Below, piece by piece: positions 33,190-41,355 of a DNA stretch of 64,000 nucleotides; position 1 is the stretch's first letter; each line of letters opens with the position of its first letter. Below the pieces are notes generated by a model. The model did no database searches, had not been told where the DNA came from, and saw nothing but the letters and a program-made list of their open reading frames with translations. The stretch is taken from positions 496,001 through 560,000 of the forward strand of contig NZ_JBIGHV010000004.1 in NCBI RefSeq assembly GCF_043555835.1, given 5' to 3'. The translations under genes were made by a program, and so were the position numbers. Source of the stretch: Pelomonas parva. Lineage in GTDB: Bacteria > Pseudomonadota > Gammaproteobacteria > Burkholderiales > Burkholderiaceae_C.

Positions 33190-34185
33190 TCAATCGGTGA
33201 AGGCGGCGGCGGCCCGGCTGAGCCGGTCCCGCACACCATCCCAGGCGGGGTCGCGCGGAGGCGCCTCGACCCATATTTCCCGGGCGCCGGCCGCGTCCAG
33301 CGCCCGCAGCACCGCAAACAACTCGTGCGCCGCAGCCGCCGCGTCGGCCGGCTGAGGCTGCCATTGGCAGGCCAACCCGGCCGGCGGCTGGGCGCGTGAA
33401 TATACCGCCACCCCTTCGAGGGCCTCGCCGGCGGCCGCTGTAGCCAGACGTAAAGCCAGCGCATCGGCCGCCAGCAGCCGCACCCGGGCTGCGGGCGCGT
33501 AGTGCGCGGCCAGCGTGCCGGAGGCCTTGGGCGCGGCGGCGTCCGGCTCGGCCAGCGCCTGGCCCAGCGCGGCCTCGATGCGCGCGCGGCTGAGCAGGCC
33601 GGGGCGCAGCAGCGCCGGAAACTCGCGGCTGCAGTCGACGATGCTGGACTCGATGCCGACTTCGCAGGCGCCGCCGTCCAGCACCATCAGCTCAGGCCCG
33701 AACTCCTCGACGACATGGCGAGCCAGCGTCGGGCTGACGCGGCCGAAGCGGTTGGCGCTGGGCGCCGCCAGGCCTTGCACACCCAGCTCGCGGGCAGCGG
33801 CCAGCACGGCGCGCGCCACGGGGTGGGCCGGGGAGCGCAACGCGATGGTGGCCTGGCCGCCGGCTGCAGCCTCGGCCACACCGGCGCGGCGCGGCACGAT
33901 GACGGTCAGCGGGCCGGGCCAGAAAGCGGCCATCAATCGGCGCGCGGTCTCGGGCAGGTGGTCGGCAAAGGGTTCGGCACCGGCGGCATCGAGCACATGG
34001 ACGATGAGCGGGTGGTCGCTCGGCCGGCCCTTGGCAGCAAAGATCGCGGCGACGGCGGCGTCCTGGTCGGCGCGCGCCGCCAGGCCGTAGACGGTCTCGG
34101 TCGGCAGGCCCAGCAGCCCGCCCTCGGCCAGGCGCTGCGCGGCGGCCTGGACGGCGGCGGGGTCGTTGCCAGGCAGCAGCAGCAT
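33190..34185 (-). CDS. L-threonylcarbamoyladenylate synthase, Sua5 type
   Basis: A 331-residue enzyme making threonylcarbamoyl-AMP for the universal t6A37 tRNA modification. The YrdC domain has GLPTETVYGLAARAD, FAAKGRPSDHPL, WPGPLTVIV and APSANRFGRVSPT; the C-terminal Sua5 domain follows (LRPGLLSRARIE, ASGTLAAHYAP). This two-domain length is the Sua5 rather than the short TsaC form. ATG 34185 overlaps the purK stop by one base (TGATG), so it is translated with the purine genes. Confidence 0.92.
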   Translation of the reverse strand: MLLLPGNDPAAVQAAAQRLAEGGLLGLPTETVYGLAARADQDAAVAAIFAAKGRPSDHPLIVHVLDAAGAEPFADHLPETARRLMAAFWPGPLTVIVPRRAGVAEAAAGGQATIALRSPAHPVARAVLAAARELGVQGLAAPSANRFGRVSPTLARHVVEEFGPELMVLDGGACEVGIESSIVDCSREFPALLRPGLLSRARIEAALGQALAEPDAAAPKASGTLAAHYAPAARVRLLAADALALRLATAAAGEALEGVAVYSRAQPPAGLACQWQPQPADAAAAAHELFAVLRALDAAGAREIWVEAPPRDPAWDGVRDRLSRAAAAFTD

Positions 34186-35348
34186 CAGAAATCGGTGGGC
34201 AGGCCCAGCAGCGCAGCCGCTTGCACAGCCACCGCATGCGCCGCCTCGGGCGTATTGGCCGTGATGTTCAGGTGGCCCATCTTGCGGCCATGCCGCGCGT
34301 CGGCCTTGCCGTAGAGGTGCAGATGGGTGCCCGGCAGCGCCAGCACGCGGTCCCAGGCTGGCGGCGTCGGGCCGCCGTCTGCGCTGAACCACAGGTCGCC
34401 CAGCAGGTTCAGCATGACCGACGCCGAATGCTGGCGCGGCGCCAGCAGCGGCAGGCCGGCAAGCGCCCTCACCTGCAGCTCGAACTGCGACACGTCGGCG
34501 CCGTTCATCGTCCAGTGGCCGGAGTTGTGCGGGCGCGGCGCCATCTCGTTGACGACCAGGCGGCCGTCATCCAGCCAGAAGAACTCGATGCACAGCACGC
34601 CGACATAGCCCAGCGCCTCGGCCACCTGGCGGGCGGCGGAGACGGCCTGTTGCTGCACATCGGCAGGAACCGCCCGCGCGGGCACCTCGGTAACGGCCAG
34701 GATGCCGCCGCGGTGCAGGTTCTGCTGCACGGGGAAGTTCACCAGTTGCCCATCCGCGCCGCGCGCCACCAGCACGCTCAGCTCGGCCTTCAGTGGCAGC
34801 AACTGCTCCAGCACGCAGGGCACACGCTTGAGACCCGCCCATGCGGCGGCCAGCTCGGCGGCGGTGGCCACGCGCACCTGACCCTTGCCGTCGTAGCCCA
34901 TGCGCGATGTCTTCAGGATGCCGGGCAGCAGGGCCGGGTCGACCGCAGCCAGCTCGATGTCGTTGCTGATGACCGCATGCGGCGCGCAGGGAACGCCGGC
35001 CGCCTCGAAATGCGCTTTCTCCACGGCGCGGTCCTGGCAGACGGCCACCGAGGCCCCTGACGGCGCGACGACGCGCATGCCGGCCAGCGTCTCCAGCGCC
35101 AGCGCCGGCACGTTCTCAAACTCGGTCGTGATGGCGTCGCAGTCGCGCGCCAGCTGCGCCAGGCCGAAGGAATCCAGGTAGTCGGCCTTGACATGCTTTT
35201 CGGCGACGGCGCCGGCGGGGCTGATGGCGTCCGGGTCCAGCACGACGCAGCGGTAGCCCAGCGCCTGGGCTGCGTGGACGAACATGCGGCCGAGCTGGCC
35301 GCCGCCCAGGACGCCCAGCGTCGCGGCGCCCGGAAGAAGCGCGCTCAA
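34185..35348 (-). CDS. purK: N5-carboxyaminoimidazole ribonucleotide synthase
   Basis: A 387-residue ATP-grasp enzyme converting AIR, bicarbonate and ATP to N5-CAIR in purine synthesis. Motifs include LGGGQLGRM near the N-terminus, TTEFENVP, GYDGKGQ and NEMAPRPHNSGHWT. The start is TTG 35348, overlapping the purE stop as TTGA; the next ATG would remove the GGGQLGRM motif. It works with PurE, which is encoded immediately upstream. Confidence 0.95.
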   Translation of the reverse strand: MSALLPGAATLGVLGGGQLGRMFVHAAQALGYRCVVLDPDAISPAGAVAEKHVKADYLDSFGLAQLARDCDAITTEFENVPALALETLAGMRVVAPSGASVAVCQDRAVEKAHFEAAGVPCAPHAVISNDIELAAVDPALLPGILKTSRMGYDGKGQVRVATAAELAAAWAGLKRVPCVLEQLLPLKAELSVLVARGADGQLVNFPVQQNLHRGGILAVTEVPARAVPADVQQQAVSAARQVAEALGYVGVLCIEFFWLDDGRLVVNEMAPRPHNSGHWTMNGADVSQFELQVRALAGLPLLAPRQHSASVMLNLLGDLWFSADGGPTPPAWDRVLALPGTHLHLYGKADARHGRKMGHLNITANTPEAAHAVAVQAAALLGLPTDF

Positions 35349-35857
35349 CGCAAGTCCTCGGTCATGGCCTGGGCAACGGCCGTCTGCCTGGCGCGGAAGG
35401 CATTCAGCTTCTCCAGCAGCGCAGCGTCACCCGTCGCCAGCATGGCCACCGCGAACAGCGCCGCATTGGCCGCGCCGGCGTTGCCGATGGCGAAGGTGGC
35501 AACGGGGATGCCCTTGGGCATCTGCACGATGGAGTGCAGCGAATCGACGCCCTGCAGGTGCCGGCTCGCGACCGGCACGCCCAGCACGGGCACCGTCGTC
35601 TTCGCGGCCAGCATGCCCGGCAGGTGGGCGGCGCCACCGGCGCCGGCGATGATGGCCTTCAGGCCCCGGCCGGCCGCCGCTTCGGCATAGGCGAACATCT
35701 CGTCGGGCATGCGGTGGGCCGACACGACCCGGGCATCGAAGCCGACACCGAACTCGGTCAGAATCTCGGCCGCCTGCTTCATTGTTTCCCAGTCACTGCT
35801 GGAGCCCATGACGATGCCGATGACGGCGTCCGGTTTCAAAGGGGCTGACGTGGACAA
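35345..35857 (-). CDS. purE: N5-carboxyaminoimidazole ribonucleotide mutase
   Basis: A 170-residue class I PurE that rearranges N5-CAIR to CAIR. Signature segments are GIVMGSSSDWETM, VVSAHRMPDEM, IAGAGGAAHLPGM and GVPVASRHLQGVDSL. It is the first gene of purE-purK-sua5, all overlapping by 1-4 bases. In many relatives purC sits directly upstream; here purC is about 4 kb away, beyond three unrelated genes. Confidence 0.96.
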   Translation of the reverse strand: MSTSAPLKPDAVIGIVMGSSSDWETMKQAAEILTEFGVGFDARVVSAHRMPDEMFAYAEAAAGRGLKAIIAGAGGAAHLPGMLAAKTTVPVLGVPVASRHLQGVDSLHSIVQMPKGIPVATFAIGNAGAANAALFAVAMLATGDAALLEKLNAFRARQTAVAQAMTEDLR

Positions 35858-35939
35858 AGCGCGCTCCGGGGCTCAGGAAAGCCTTGAATTGTAGAAGCCG
35901 CGTCTCAACCTCCCGCCCAGGCCCCATCTCCTGTCCGCC

Positions 35940-36890
35940 ATGATCGACATCACCCTCCAGAACTTCGAAGCCGAACTCATCACCGCCTCCCGGAGCCAGC
36001 CCGTGCTGCTGGACATCTGGGCGCCGTGGTGCGGCCCCTGCCGCACGCTGGGCCCCATCCTGGAGAAGCTGGAGACGGCCTACGCCGGCCGCTTCGCGCT
36101 GGCCAAGCTCAACAGCGACGAGGTGCCCGAGATCGCTACGCAGCTGAGCCAGATGTTCGGCGTGCGCAGCATTCCTTTCTGCGTGATGTTCTTGGACGGT
36201 CAACCGGTGGACGGCTTCGTGGGCGCGTTGCCCGAGGCGCAGATCCGCGAGTTCCTGGACAAGCATGTGCCCGCCGGCGAAGAGTTGGAGGCGCAGGCCG
36301 ACGTGGAGGAAGCCACGGACCTGCTGGCGGAAGGCGACCTGGAAGCGGCGCTGGCCAGGCTGGCCCATGCCGTGCAGACCGACCCGGCCAACGAGGCCGC
36401 CCGCTTCGACTACGTGAAGGCGCTGCTGGAGCTGGGCCTGCTCGAAGACGCCCGCGCCGCCTTTGCGCCGGTCGCCGCCAGGGCGGCAGACACGATCACG
36501 CCGCATGCCCGCTTCGCCGCGCTGGCGGTCTGGCTGACCGCGCAGGAAGCTGCGGCCGGCGCCGACCTCGGCGCGCTGCAAGCGGCAATAGCCGCCAACA
36601 AACGCGACTTCGACGCCCGCTTCGCGCTGGCCCAGGCCCACATCGCCGCACAGCGCTTCACCGACGCCATGGACGAGTTGCTGGAAATCATCATGCGCGA
36701 CAAGGCCTGGAACGGCGAGGCGGCGCGCAAGGCCTATGTCGCCATCCTGGAACTGCTGACCAAGCCGGCACCGAAGCCGGCGGCCGAGGCCAAGAGCGGC
36801 GCGCTGGAGCTCGCCGGCAAGGCAAGGGTCGTGCAGAGCGACCCGCTGATCGACCAGTACCGGCGCAAGCTGTCGATGGCCTTGTTCTGA
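35940..36890 (+). CDS. cnoX: Thioredoxin-TPR co-chaperone, CnoX/YbbN type
   Basis: A 316-residue protein with an N-terminal thioredoxin domain (active site WCGPC, about residues 29-33, and the cis-proline in VRSIPFCVMF) and a C-terminal helical TPR-like region (EATDLLAEGDLEAALARLAHAV and later repeats). E. coli CnoX protects proteins from hypochlorite and hands them to GroEL and DnaK; its thioredoxin site is SxxC, while this one has both cysteines and may be redox-active. The gene is divergent from purE, 82 bases away. Confidence 0.88.
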   Translation: MIDITLQNFEAELITASRSQPVLLDIWAPWCGPCRTLGPILEKLETAYAGRFALAKLNSDEVPEIATQLSQMFGVRSIPFCVMFLDGQPVDGFVGALPEAQIREFLDKHVPAGEELEAQADVEEATDLLAEGDLEAALARLAHAVQTDPANEAARFDYVKALLELGLLEDARAAFAPVAARAADTITPHARFAALAVWLTAQEAAAGADLGALQAAIAANKRDFDARFALAQAHIAAQRFTDAMDELLEIIMRDKAWNGEAARKAYVAILELLTKPAPKPAAEAKSGALELAGKARVVQSDPLIDQYRRKLSMALF

Positions 36891-36918
36891 GGCGCTCGTC
36901 AGCCTGGTCGGCGCGAAC

Positions 36919-38610
36919 TCAAGGCGCGTCGCCCGGGCGGTGGCGCAGCTCCCGCAGCTTCACGCATTCGGCGTGGCTGCGGAACGCCGGCTTCTCGCAT
37001 TGGCGGTCGATGCACCAGGCACGCGCCAGCAGCACGCGACTGCCACAGGCCTCGCTTGGGCTGCTGGGCTCGGGCGACGCAGACGTGGATGCCGGCGCCG
37101 TCTGGGCCGGCGTCGTGGTGGCGGCGGCGGCGGGCTCGGGGGCCGCGAACACGGGGCTGCGCGGCACCGGGCGGAAGTCGCCGGCTCGCTCGGTGACGAT
37201 GGGCTTGAGGGCGCCGTCGCGGCGCACCGGGGCGGATGCCGCCGGCTGCGGACGCGGCGCAGGAGTGAGGACCGGGGCGGGAGCTGTTGCCGGCTTGGGC
37301 GGCGCCGCGCCGACCGGGGCGGCCGAAGCAGACGGCGCCGCTGATGCGGCCCCGGTCACGGCCGGCGCGCTGGCCGGCGCCGAGGGCGCGGACGCAGGTT
37401 CTGCAGGGGCTGCCGACGCGGCGGAGGCCGCAGTGGGCGGCGGCGCGTGCCTGGCCACGTTGTCCTGCAACTGGACGATGAACAAGCCCAGCAGCACGAC
37501 GGCCAGCACCGCCGCGGCGGCCAGCCACAGCCGCCTGGGCGCCCGCGCGGGCACGGCAGACGGGGCGGGCACGAGGGTCGTGCGCAACATCTCCTCGGGC
37601 ATGGCCTGCACGGTGTCGGCGAACTCGATGTCCAGCCCCGCGTCGGGAGCAGGCGCGGCCACGGGCGCCGGCGGTGCAGACCGGGGCGGTGCGGCCTGGG
37701 GCGACGGCACGCTGGCGCGGCCCTCGATGACCTCGCGCCAGGCCGCGACGCTCTGCGGCCGCTGGTGCGGCGGCACGCGCAAACCCCAGTCCAGCGCCGC
37801 CAGAAAGGCGGGCGAATAGCCGTCGACCGCCAGCGGCGCGAGTTCGTCACCCATCGCGCGGGCGGTGCAGGGCGGCGGCGGATGGCCGGTCAGCAGCTCG
37901 TGCATGACGGCGGCCAGCGCATAGAAGTCGGTCCAGGGGCCTTGCTTCAGGCTGGTGGCCTCGGCGTACTGCTCGATGGGCGCGAAGCTGGGCTTGAGGA
38001 TGGCGGTAAAGACCTGCGTGCGGTCGCCGATGGCCTGGCGGGCGGCGCCGAAGTCCAACAGGATGGGTGCGCTGCCATCGGCCGGCAGGAAAATGTTGTC
38101 GGGCGCGACGTCCCGGTGCCAGACCTGTTGCGCGTGCAGCGCCTCCAGGCCGCCCAGCACGGCATCGAGCACGCGCCGTGCCCAAGCCTCGGCGGGCGGC
38201 TTGGGCAGCGTCTTGCGCGCCTCGCGCAAGTTCTGGCCGACCAGGCGAGGCATGACCATGTAGGCGGTGCCGTTGGCCTCCCAGAACCGGTAGACCTTGA
38301 GCAGCGAGGGGTGGTCGAAACGGGCCAGCAGCTTGGCCTCGTTGACGAAGCTACGCCGGCCCAGCTCGAAGGTGTCGCGCATGGACAGCGAGCGCACCGA
38401 GACCTGGGAGCGGCCGTCGCGCTGCGCGAACTGGCTGGGCATGTACTCCTTGATCGCGACCTCGCGTTCCAGCGAATGGTCACGCGCGAGGTAGACGATG
38501 CCGAAACCGCCGACGCCCAGCGTGCCGAGGATCTCCAGCTCACCGAAACGGGTACCCGGCGGCAAGGCCAGCAGGGTGCTGTTGGAATCGTCGGCGGGAG
38601 CGGCGGTCAT
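36919..38610 (-). CDS. Transmembrane serine/threonine protein kinase
   Basis: A 563-residue Hanks-type kinase. Kinase signatures: glycine loop GTLGVGGFGIVY, lysine in VAIKEYMPSQFA, HRDVAPDN catalytic loop and LLDFGAAR. A transmembrane helix (LWLAAAAVLAVVLLGLFIVQL in two parts) near residue 368 separates it from a long periplasmic tail rich in Ala, Pro and Ser, which ends in a small cysteine-rich region (CGSRVLLARAWCIDRQC then HAEC). ATG 38610 is chosen; an in-frame ATG at 38634 would add eight residues. Substrates are unknown. Confidence 0.88.
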   Translation of the reverse strand: MTAAPADDSNSTLLALPPGTRFGELEILGTLGVGGFGIVYLARDHSLEREVAIKEYMPSQFAQRDGRSQVSVRSLSMRDTFELGRRSFVNEAKLLARFDHPSLLKVYRFWEANGTAYMVMPRLVGQNLREARKTLPKPPAEAWARRVLDAVLGGLEALHAQQVWHRDVAPDNIFLPADGSAPILLDFGAARQAIGDRTQVFTAILKPSFAPIEQYAEATSLKQGPWTDFYALAAVMHELLTGHPPPPCTARAMGDELAPLAVDGYSPAFLAALDWGLRVPPHQRPQSVAAWREVIEGRASVPSPQAAPPRSAPPAPVAAPAPDAGLDIEFADTVQAMPEEMLRTTLVPAPSAVPARAPRRLWLAAAAVLAVVLLGLFIVQLQDNVARHAPPPTAASAASAAPAEPASAPSAPASAPAVTGAASAAPSASAAPVGAAPPKPATAPAPVLTPAPRPQPAASAPVRRDGALKPIVTERAGDFRPVPRSPVFAAPEPAAAATTTPAQTAPASTSASPEPSSPSEACGSRVLLARAWCIDRQCEKPAFRSHAECVKLRELRHRPGDAP

Positions 38611-38724
38611 GGCGCGCGAGAGTAACGCAGCCATGGCTACGGGAAAGCCCGAAAACCCGCGCCCCAAGGGGGCTGCCCTTGCAGGAGTTCTGCGGGTCGA
38701 GCGACGGGCCTGCCACGGCGATGT

Positions 38725-38747
38725 GCTTGCGGTTCAAGGCCGCAAGC
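38725..38747. repeat. Intergenic inverted repeat
   Basis: Arms GCTTGCGG (38725-38732) and CCGCAAGC (38740-38747) with a 7-base loop lie in the 212-base gap between the helical-repeat gene and the kinase gene. No T-tract follows on the minus strand, so a terminator role is only possible. The remainder of the gap shows nothing else. Confidence 0.35.
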
Positions 38748-38822
38748 ATCGCCGGACACAGTTGCTTGGGGGGCCGCTCAGGTGCGCCCGCGTGCAACGA
38801 GGCGCGACTGTGCGAGGAGCCT

Positions 38823-39953
38823 TCATTTCGGCGGAGTGACCAGCCCCGCAGCGGTCAGCCGCTCGGCCCAGTCGCGGCGCTGGGCTGCATCCTGCGCCCA
38901 GGCCTCGGCGGCGGCGTCGGCCTGGCGGGCAGCCAGGCCGTCCTCGTGAAGGCGGGCATAGACCTGCGCCAGACGGGCATGCAACGCCGCGCGCTCGTCG
39001 AGGTCGCAGTGTGGCGAGTCCTCGGCCAGCACCTCGACGGCAGCCTGGTCGGCCAGTGCTCGTGCGCGCTGCCCCTGGCCCGTATTAGCCCAGCACCAGG
39101 CCAGGTCGGCCAGCAGGCTGCCGCCCACGCGCGCCAGGCCAGCAGCGACGGCCTCGGGCAGATGCGCCTCAAGCAGCGCGGCGGCGGCGGCGAAGTCGCC
39201 TTCAACGGTCAGCAACTGGGCGCGCAACAACGGCGTCAGGTCCTGCCGCGCCGAGCCGCCAACGGCGCCGTCGTAGTTGTGGATGGAATCGACCCCGAGC
39301 AGCGCGACGGGCATGGCACCAACGTCCCCGGCAAACGCGGCGTGGCGGATGTGCAGCACGCGCATCTGCGCTTGGTTGTAGATCATGGCGGAAAGGCCGG
39401 CGGCATCGCCTTCATTCCCGGCTGCTCTGCGACCCCAGGCATACCAGACAGCAGCCATAGCTTGCTTCTTGGCCAAGTCCCACGACATGCCCAGCGCCGA
39501 AGCAACTCGACACGACGCTGCATCATCGAAATGGCCGGCCAGCACCGCCTTCGCATGCGCAATGACCCCGTGAATATCACGATCAACAAACGCCATCTGC
39601 GCCAGCCAGGCATCACACAGCCACCGCAGCGAGGTAGCACCTGCTGCGGTCGCCATCACGTGAGCACGACGGACGCGGTCGCGCGCGCCTCCGAAGGCGC
39701 TGAAGTAGGCCCTCAGCCCTTCGGCCAGATGCAGCCAGGCAGCCAGCTCCACGTTGGGATGAACGAGCGCCCGGGCCTGCAGCCGGTTCAGCTCCTTGCG
39801 GGCCTCGACGTCGTGGCCGTGGCGCAGCCACAGAATGGCGCGCTGGGCTTGCAGCACGGCACAGCGCGCCGGCACCGCAGCGGCGGTGGCGATCTCGGCA
39901 TCCAGCCGCTCGGCCAGCTGGCTACGGAGCTGGACGGGGCCGGCCGTGCTCAC
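38823..39953 (-). CDS. Helical-repeat (TPR-like) protein
   Basis: A 376-residue all-helical protein without a signal peptide. Repeating A/L/R-rich helix pairs (for example NVELAAWLHLAEGLRAYFS, LLRAQLLTVEGDFAAAAALL, ERAALHARLAQVYARL) look like TPR units, and such regions are often the sensory part of GGDEF or kinase proteins, but no output domain follows. GTG 39953 is taken as start because AAGGA precedes it by 7 bases. No ATG fits. It may mediate protein contacts. Confidence 0.65.
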   Translation of the reverse strand: MSTAGPVQLRSQLAERLDAEIATAAAVPARCAVLQAQRAILWLRHGHDVEARKELNRLQARALVHPNVELAAWLHLAEGLRAYFSAFGGARDRVRRAHVMATAAGATSLRWLCDAWLAQMAFVDRDIHGVIAHAKAVLAGHFDDAASCRVASALGMSWDLAKKQAMAAVWYAWGRRAAGNEGDAAGLSAMIYNQAQMRVLHIRHAAFAGDVGAMPVALLGVDSIHNYDGAVGGSARQDLTPLLRAQLLTVEGDFAAAAALLEAHLPEAVAAGLARVGGSLLADLAWCWANTGQGQRARALADQAAVEVLAEDSPHCDLDERAALHARLAQVYARLHEDGLAARQADAAAEAWAQDAAQRRDWAERLTAAGLVTPPK

Positions 39954-40050
39954 CGGCCCATCCTTGATCCTGCGGCCTGGCCTGGCCGACAGCACGGCCA
40001 GTCGTTCGCCAGGCGGGAGCGAACTGGCTCGGGGCGGCCCTGTGCGGCGC

Positions 40051-40947
40051 TCATACCGTCAGCCGTTGCAAGGCTTCTTCGTACTTCTGCACTGTGTTGG
40101 CAATCACCGCGGGTGGCAGGGCCGGCGCCGGCGCGGTCTTGCCCCAGGGCTGGCCGTCGACGCTCGCCTGCTCCAGCCAATCGCGCACGAACTGCTTGTC
40201 GTAGCTCGGCGGGTTGCTGCCCGGCGCGTAGCTTTCGACGGGCCAGTAGCGCGACGAGTCGGGCGTCAGCACCTCGTCCATCAGCGTCAGCGTGCCGTCG
40301 GCATCCAGGCCGAACTCGAACTTGGTGTCCGCGATGATGATGCCCTTGGTCAGCGCGAAATCGGCGGCGCGCTGGTACAGCTGGATGGAGATGTCACGCA
40401 CGCGGGCGGCAAGGCCCGCGCCGACGATGGCTGCCGCCTGCTCGAACGAGATGTTCTCGTCGTGATCCCCCATCTCCGCCTTCGTGGCCGGCGTGAAGAT
40501 GGGCGCGGGCAGCTTGTCGGCATTGCGCAGGCCCGGCGGCAAAGCGACGCCGCAGACGCTGCCGCTCTGCTTGTACTCCGCCCAGCCGCTGCCCGCCAAG
40601 TAGCCCCTCACGACGGCCTCGATGGGCAGCGGCTTCAGGCGTTTGACGAGCATGGCGCGGTCGCGGATCTGCTCGCGCTCCTCGGGCGCGACGACGGCCA
40701 GCGGGTCGTCGCCCGTCAGGTGGTTGGGCACAATGCTCTGCAGCTTGTCGAACCAGAACAGCGCCATCTTCGTCAGCAGCGCACCCTTGCCCGGGATGGG
40801 CTCGCCCATGATGACGTCAAAGGCCGAGAGGCGGTCGCTGGCGATCATCAGGATGCGGTCGTCGCCGACGGCGTAGTTCTCGCGCACCTTGCCGCGGCCG
40901 AGCAGCGGCAGGGAGGTCAGGCTGGATTCGTAGAGGGCTTGGGGCAT
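40051..40947 (-). CDS. purC: Phosphoribosylaminoimidazole-succinocarboxamide synthase
   Basis: A 298-residue SAICAR synthase of purine synthesis, joining CAIR and aspartate with ATP. Motifs are LLGRGKVRENYAV, IASDRLSAFDVIMGEPIPGKG, PIEAVVRGYLAGSGW, TPATKAEMGDHDENI and DTKFEFGLD. ATG 40947 (MPQALYES) fits; a TTG four codons earlier is less likely. Its product feeds PurB, and its substrate comes from PurE, encoded about 4 kb downstream on the same strand. Confidence 0.96.
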   Translation of the reverse strand: MPQALYESSLTSLPLLGRGKVRENYAVGDDRILMIASDRLSAFDVIMGEPIPGKGALLTKMALFWFDKLQSIVPNHLTGDDPLAVVAPEEREQIRDRAMLVKRLKPLPIEAVVRGYLAGSGWAEYKQSGSVCGVALPPGLRNADKLPAPIFTPATKAEMGDHDENISFEQAAAIVGAGLAARVRDISIQLYQRAADFALTKGIIIADTKFEFGLDADGTLTLMDEVLTPDSSRYWPVESYAPGSNPPSYDKQFVRDWLEQASVDGQPWGKTAPAPALPPAVIANTVQKYEEALQRLTV

Positions 40948-40977
40948 GGCGGCGAGCAAAGAGACAAGGCCACAATT

Positions 40978-41355
40978 TTAGGTGCGCAGGTAGGACCTGA
41001 CACTCGCGGCAAAGCTGTGCACGTCGATGGGCTTGGCCAGGTAGCCGTCGCAGCCGGCCGCGCGGAAGCGCTGCTCGTCGCCCTGCATCGCATACGCCGT
41101 GAAGGCGATGACGGGCACGTCGTCCAGGCCCGGCGTGACCTTGAGTGCGCGCACGAGGCTGAGGCCATCGGTGCCCGGCAACTGGATGTCGACAAGCACG
41201 ATGGCCGGCCGCGCCGCACGCAGGCGTGCCCAAGCCTCCTCCACGGTCAGCGCTTCGTCGACGACAAAGCCGCCGGCCTCCAGCACGTAGCGGGCCAGGT
41301 CCAGGTTGAGCTGGTTGTCGTCGACGACGAGCACACGTGCAGCCGACGCGGTCAT
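40978..41355 (-). CDS. Single-domain response regulator coupled to the hybrid kinase
   Basis: A 125-residue receiver with all key residues: acidic pair in VLVVDDNQ, phospho-acceptor in VLVDIQLPG, threonine in IAFTAYAM and lysine in YLAKPID. Its ATG 41355 overlaps the hybrid kinase stop by 4 bases (ATGA), so both are made together. Because the kinase's own two receivers each lack a key residue, this protein is the best candidate for the phosphate acceptor, similar to DivK-type relays. Confidence 0.9.
   Translation of the reverse strand: MTASAARVLVVDDNQLNLDLARYVLEAGGFVVDEALTVEEAWARLRAARPAIVLVDIQLPGTDGLSLVRALKVTPGLDDVPVIAFTAYAMQGDEQRFRAAGCDGYLAKPIDVHSFAASVRSYLRT

Noticed and set aside
38611..38822. 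Possible short gene in the 212-base gap
   Set aside because: No frame has a ribosome site plus a plausible product; only an inverted repeat is seen.
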